Shown here piece by piece: positions 8,072 through 10,813 of a DNA stretch of 10,813 nucleotides. The position numbers were made by a program, and so were the translations under genes. The notes below the pieces were generated by a model that was not told the origin of the DNA, searched no databases, and saw only the letters and a list, made by a program, of their open reading frames with translations. The first letter of the stretch is position 1; each line of letters starts with the position of its first letter. The stretch is from Acidobacteriaceae bacterium (GTDB taxonomy: Bacteria > Acidobacteriota > Terriglobia > Terriglobales > Acidobacteriaceae): assembly GCA_003164255.1 (NCBI GenBank), contig PLST01000466.1:1-10813 (forward strand), read 5' to 3'.

Positions 8072-9246
8072 TGAGAACTCATGGATGACTGCGGGAGCAG
8101 GTCAAGCGTGCGCTCGACCTCAACTGGATCGACTCGGAAGCCGCCAGGTTCGGCTTGGCCCACGACGAATGCGAAGTCCATGCCTGCCATGTCGGTCGTG
8201 CGTTTAAGCACGCCGCTGAATCGATCCGGCGGTTGTAGCGTCACCAGCGCTCCTCCCGTTTGCATGGTCATGAGGCCGTGGGCCAGATTGCTGCCTTCCA
8301 CCCCAATGACAATTCTGGCGCCCGCGCAACCGGCAACGATGGTCGGTACGTCATCCCGGGTAACATCCAGAATGCGAAAGCCCCTGCGCTCGCGCAGATG
8401 CTCGGCCAGTTCGATTTCGTTGAACATGATCCGCGCTTGGCCTGAAGCGCGACGCAAAATAAATACGCCGGGGTGCGGTTCGACCTTCACGTTGGCCAGC
8501 AACTTTTCTCGAACCAGCGTGAAGCGCTCAAGCTTGCTCGCGTTATTGCCCCAATCGTCGTCAAACAGTATCGTCTTGCGCAAAAAAGCGGAATTCACGC
8601 GTAGCGTGCTCATGCCCAGCCATGCCTCGTACTGGGGTATATGCGTAGTGACATTTCGATTCGGTCCGACAATCACCCCATACTCTTTGGCAAGCAGATA
8701 ATTCTGGCAATCGTCCGTCAGCCAAAGGGCGAAGAACTCGATGCCGTCATATGTGTTGTAGATGGCGCTGCTGTCGATCTCATATTCAACCCGCATGCGC
8801 GGAACGTACCGGTCGATCCTGGGAAGGTGTATGCGCGAATGCAGGTCCAGGCGCTTGCCGGGCTTGTACAGCGATCCGTCTACAAGCATCGCGTCCCGCA
8901 CCTCGAATCCACGCGTTGGCGGCTGAACGGTCACAATGCCGCCAGTCATATCGCGCCTTGGATCGTCTGTATACACATGCCCCGTCACTCGCTCAAATTG
9001 TCCCGGCAAAAAAAGAGCCGCCCGCGACACCGACGTTGTGCCCGGTGCAATCTCCCATGACCTTGTGGCGAGACTCTCCAGAAACGGCCCTGCCTGAAAG
9101 AGTTTGTGCACGTCTTCATAACTCCGCCAGTAATTCGACCACGCGACCGCAGTCCATCGCCGGGACCGTTTCGGCGGAGGAAACGAGTATGGTGCCGACG
9201 TTGAGTTCCTGTCGATTGATTTGGATGCGATCGTGGCTTCCGGCAT
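8059..9246 (-). CDS. Glycosyltransferase family 61 (DUF563-like) protein
   Basis: This protein of 395 residues probably transfers a sugar during cell-surface or exopolysaccharide synthesis in the cytoplasm; donor and acceptor are unknown. The C-terminal half carries the family signature (PF04577): PGVFILRRASGQAR near 259-272, NEIELAEHL at 276-284, then GFRILDV and ARIVIGVEGSNLAHGLM near 310-326, and LQPPDRF at 337-343. The EGSNLAHG variant takes the place of the more common HGAGLxN element, and I recall it from a bacterial subgroup that also ends in LQPPDRF. The N-terminal half is less conserved, with no signal peptide or membrane segment. The ATG at 9246 is chosen; a TTG at 9297 would add 17 residues but has a purine-rich run only about one base away. 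The FkbM methyltransferase gene lies upstream on the same strand across 259 bases, so co-transcription is uncertain. Family confidence is good, exact role low. Confidence 0.8.
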   Translation of the reverse strand: MPEATIASKSIDRNSTSAPYSFPPPKRSRRWTAVAWSNYWRSYEDVHKLFQAGPFLESLATRSWEIAPGTTSVSRAALFLPGQFERVTGHVYTDDPRRDMTGGIVTVQPPTRGFEVRDAMLVDGSLYKPGKRLDLHSRIHLPRIDRYVPRMRVEYEIDSSAIYNTYDGIEFFALWLTDDCQNYLLAKEYGVIVGPNRNVTTHIPQYEAWLGMSTLRVNSAFLRKTILFDDDWGNNASKLERFTLVREKLLANVKVEPHPGVFILRRASGQARIMFNEIELAEHLRERRGFRILDVTRDDVPTIVAGCAGARIVIGVEGSNLAHGLMTMQTGGALVTLQPPDRFSGVLKRTTDMAGMDFAFVVGQAEPGGFRVDPVEVERTLDLLPQSSMSSQPAS

Positions 9247-9355
9247 TGTCGTACGTGCCTCACGGAACTTGGTGAAAACGCCTTTGGCGCTCAGCAAACC
9301 CCTTGGATGGGATCCTTTGAGAATTCATGGCCAAAACTGAGTACCTAAAGGATAC

Positions 9356-9374
9356 CCCACGGTCGGTGGGTTTT
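9356..9374 (+). terminator. Small hairpin with T4, doubtful terminator
   Basis: CCCAC-GGTCG-GTGGG followed by TTTT lies in the gap between the glycosyltransferase and FkbM genes. Its terminator polarity is on the plus strand, where no gene ends nearby, so it may be coincidental. The rest of the gap at 9247-9505 contains no gene that I can support. Confidence 0.15.
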
Positions 9375-9470
9375 GGACGATTGGGATCGTGGCACAATGG
9401 TGCACCGGCTCCGACCGCCTTCCCGGCACAAAAAACCGCTCCTGCACGCTAACGCTCTGAATGCCACGCA

Positions 9471-9502
9471 AGCCGGACGGCGTCTTCAGCGGAATTCCGG
9501 CT
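9471..9502 (-). terminator. Inverted repeat just after FkbM gene
   Basis: AGCCGGA (9471-9477) and TCCGGCT (9496-9502) form a perfect 7-bp stem with an 18-base loop, starting three bases beyond the FkbM stop codon. The location suits a transcript end or a 3' stabilising structure, but no T-run follows on the minus strand. If it terminates, the glycosyltransferase gene downstream has its own promoter. Confidence 0.3.
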
Positions 9503-9505
9503 GTG

Positions 9506-10246
9506 TCACACCGGCTCGGAGTTTCGAGCCAGGATGCAATCCATTTCCATCATCAGGGGACCCTTGTTGGCTCTTAGGACCGGCATGAAGTCCACAACAC
9601 TGAAACCTCGACTTTCAAACTCCCTCAAGGATTCGAAGTATTTTGGCATTTGATGATAGATAGGAACGAAAGAGACTTCTGTCTGCGCTCCCTGAAAGTT
9701 AGCCAGAACCCCGTCCGCGCCACGGAGAACTTCCAGGTCAAATCCTTGCGTGTCAATTTTGAGATAGAGTCGCTGCGCAGGAATACCGGCCATACATTCG
9801 TCGAAGAGGTCGTCGAGGCGCCTGATTTCAACCGTTTCCCGGCCAACAATTTGATTTGTCGGTAGTGTTTGAGAAGGTCCCGTTGGAGTGAGAAACGAGT
9901 TCAGCAAATCGCACTCGCAAACATTGATCTCAGCCTGACCGGCTTTGGAGCCCAACGCATATTGAAACACTCGCCAAGGCGGTCGTGCAGCGGCATGCTT
10001 TGAAAGGTCCTCGAAAGCGGCGCGGACCGGTTCAAACGAAACAATCCATCCTTTATATCCGATGTCGCGGAGTTGATCTCCAAATCCACCATGATTCGCT
10101 CCGACATCGAAAACGCAATCGATTGAAAGCTTGTTGAGCACCCTGCGCAATGAGTCGCGCGAACGAACCCAATCGCTCGGTGGATTGGGCACGACCTCAA
10201 CACCAAATGAGCGCAGGCACCTTTGCGCAATCTTCACCAGTTTCAT
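9506..10246 (-). CDS. FkbM-family SAM-dependent methyltransferase
   Basis: This 246-residue protein is a predicted O-methyltransferase that would use S-adenosylmethionine in the cytoplasm, typically acting on a sugar or lipid-linked glycan. The SAM-binding motif I is VFDVGANHGGFG at 45-56, followed by the acidic loop motif VSFEP at 69-73. The FkbM signature LKIDTQGFDLEVLRGA occupies 162-177, and TEVSFVPIY at 189-197 matches the usual following strand. Its length is normal for the family (PF05050). The ATG at 10246 has a GGGGA about six bases upstream. The substrate is not readable; the neighbouring GT61 gene on the same strand suggests methylation of a surface polysaccharide. The start codon abuts a 7-bp inverted repeat, noted separately. 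Confidence 0.9.
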   Translation of the reverse strand: MKLVKIAQRCLRSFGVEVVPNPPSDWVRSRDSLRRVLNKLSIDCVFDVGANHGGFGDQLRDIGYKGWIVSFEPVRAAFEDLSKHAAARPPWRVFQYALGSKAGQAEINVCECDLLNSFLTPTGPSQTLPTNQIVGRETVEIRRLDDLFDECMAGIPAQRLYLKIDTQGFDLEVLRGADGVLANFQGAQTEVSFVPIYHQMPKYFESLREFESRGFSVVDFMPVLRANKGPLMMEMDCILARNSEPV

Positions 10247-10276
10247 GTAGCTTCCCCGCCTTCACCGTTAAGCTAC
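10247..10276 (-). promoter_or_regulatory. Leader hairpin abutting the FkbM start codon
   Basis: In the FkbM transcript, GTAGCTT (10276-10270) can pair perfectly with AAGCTAC (10253-10247), and the second arm touches the ATG. The 16-base loop contains the GGGG of the likely ribosome binding site. Such a structure could modulate translation initiation, but it is short, and a chance occurrence is possible. No known riboswitch or thermometer family is recognised. Confidence 0.3.
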
Positions 10277-10418
10277 CGGGGCCTTCGATTTCTGCTTTCT
10301 CGGCCCTCGGAGAACATAACCCAATTCCCGGGTGCGAAAGTTAACTCCAATATAATAAGGCATTAAGCGCATGAATACGGATACACCTCGGGGGAGTGCT
10401 TCGTTTCATACCATCCAT

Positions 10419-10442
10419 TTGCTGGAAAGACCTCACCAGCAA
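10419..10442 (-). terminator. Hairpin downstream of the GGDEF gene
   Basis: TTGCTGG (10419-10425) and CCAGCAA (10436-10442) form a perfect 7-bp stem with a 10-base loop, about 20 bases beyond the GGDEF stop codon on the minus strand. No T-run follows on that strand, so it could be a weak terminator or a 3' stabilising structure. The remainder of the 10247-10462 gap, which includes an AT-rich patch near 10350-10365, shows no gene and probably holds the FkbM promoter. Confidence 0.3.
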
Positions 10443-10462
10443 CCGAGGCGATTACGACAGAT

Positions 10463-10813
10463 TCATGACCCATCTGATCCGTTTCTCACCGGTCGGATCC
10501 ATTCGCTTGCCGCTATGCGAGCGCGGCCTTCAACCTGAGAGGACAGTTCGACACCCATTACGCTCTGAGAGGCTGAAAACCTCGGGATGTAAATCGAAAA
10601 GCGTCTGCGACCGTGCTCCTTTGCTTCGTAAAGCGCTGCATCCGCGCCTTTCAGCATCTCCACTGCATCCATCTCTTCGGCGGAGAACGTGCAGACTCCA
10701 ACACTCACAGAAACCGGCAACGTGTGGTTCTCGAATTGAATGGGCCCCGACGCAACCACCACCAGCTTTGCGGCAATGCTCTCGACATTGGCGCTATCGA
10801 ATTCGGGAAGAAG
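10463..10813 (-). CDS. C-terminal part of a GGDEF (diguanylate cyclase) protein, 5' end outside window
   Basis: The last 116 residues of this protein are visible; the frame is open to the right edge. LLPEFDSANVESIAAKL matches the segment that normally follows the GGDEF signature, which must lie just beyond the window. LPVSVSVGVCTF and then LKGADAALYEAKEHGRRRF form the conserved C-terminal end of the domain. An active family member would make cyclic di-GMP from two GTP, but the signature itself, the inhibitory site and any sensor domain cannot be checked here. A tail of about 45 residues after the domain has no recognisable motif. A GTG at 10762 is internal to the domain and not the true start. 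The gene reads in the same direction as FkbM but is separated from it by about 216 bases, so linkage is unclear. Confidence 0.85.
   Translation of the reverse strand, partial: LLPEFDSANVESIAAKLVVVASGPIQFENHTLPVSVSVGVCTFSAEEMDAVEMLKGADAALYEAKEHGRRRFSIYIPRFSASQSVMGVELSSQVEGRARIAASEWIRPVRNGSDGS

Noticed and set aside
8185..8290. GT61 EGSNLAHG motif as a broken active site
   Set aside because: This replacement of the usual HGAGL element recurs, as far as I recall, in a bacterial subgroup with the same LQPPDRF continuation, so it is probably a normal variant.
8081..8701. Plus-strand frame of 206 codons
   Set aside because: It is antisense to the GT61 gene, whose conserved motifs fall in exactly this region.
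9373..9588. Small plus-strand frame in the gap between GT61 and FkbM genes
   Set aside because: It has no ribosome binding site that I can see and no family resemblance, and it runs into the antisense of the FkbM gene end.

Overview
The window looks like a chromosomal segment from a member of the Acidobacteriota, probably the Terriglobia. The main pointers are a 1,178-residue Oar-like TonB-dependent receptor with an N-terminal carboxypeptidase-regulatory-like domain, a Tat-exported DUF362 protein, and an exported GH3 enzyme of the BglX type. The phylum is inferred from gene style only; there is no rRNA or other marker gene here. I see no tRNA, rRNA, CRISPR array, insertion sequence or phage gene.

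Layout, left to right. Bases 1-1019 hold a minus-strand DUF362 gene with a Tat signal, cut by the window's left edge just before its end. A 560-base divergent gap (1020-1579) follows, with two palindromes that could be operators. The receptor gene (1580-5116, +) has an excellent ribosome binding site and ends at a strong hairpin terminator (5131-5178). Next comes a relic on the minus strand (5179-5394) that encodes only the last ~70 residues of a 'glucoamylase-like' (PF10091) protein, the Pfam family that includes GH144 endo-beta-1,2-glucanases. The GH3 beta-glucosidase gene (5486-7987, +) is next and converges on a minus-strand block. That block holds a GT61-type glycosyltransferase (8059-9246), an FkbM-family methyltransferase (9506-10246) and the C-terminal part of a GGDEF (diguanylate cyclase) gene (10463-10813) cut by the right edge.

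Functionally there are two themes. The receptor, the PF10091 relic and the exported GH3 enzyme look like a small, partly decayed glycan-uptake and breakdown locus; a beta-glucan, possibly beta-1,2-linked, is the best guess. The GT61 and FkbM genes look like polysaccharide-building and -decorating enzymes. The GGDEF gene may be an unrelated neighbour.

I did not find a convincing new multi-gene system. The most interesting item is the truncated PF10091 fragment, because it suggests that an enzyme was lost from the glycan locus.
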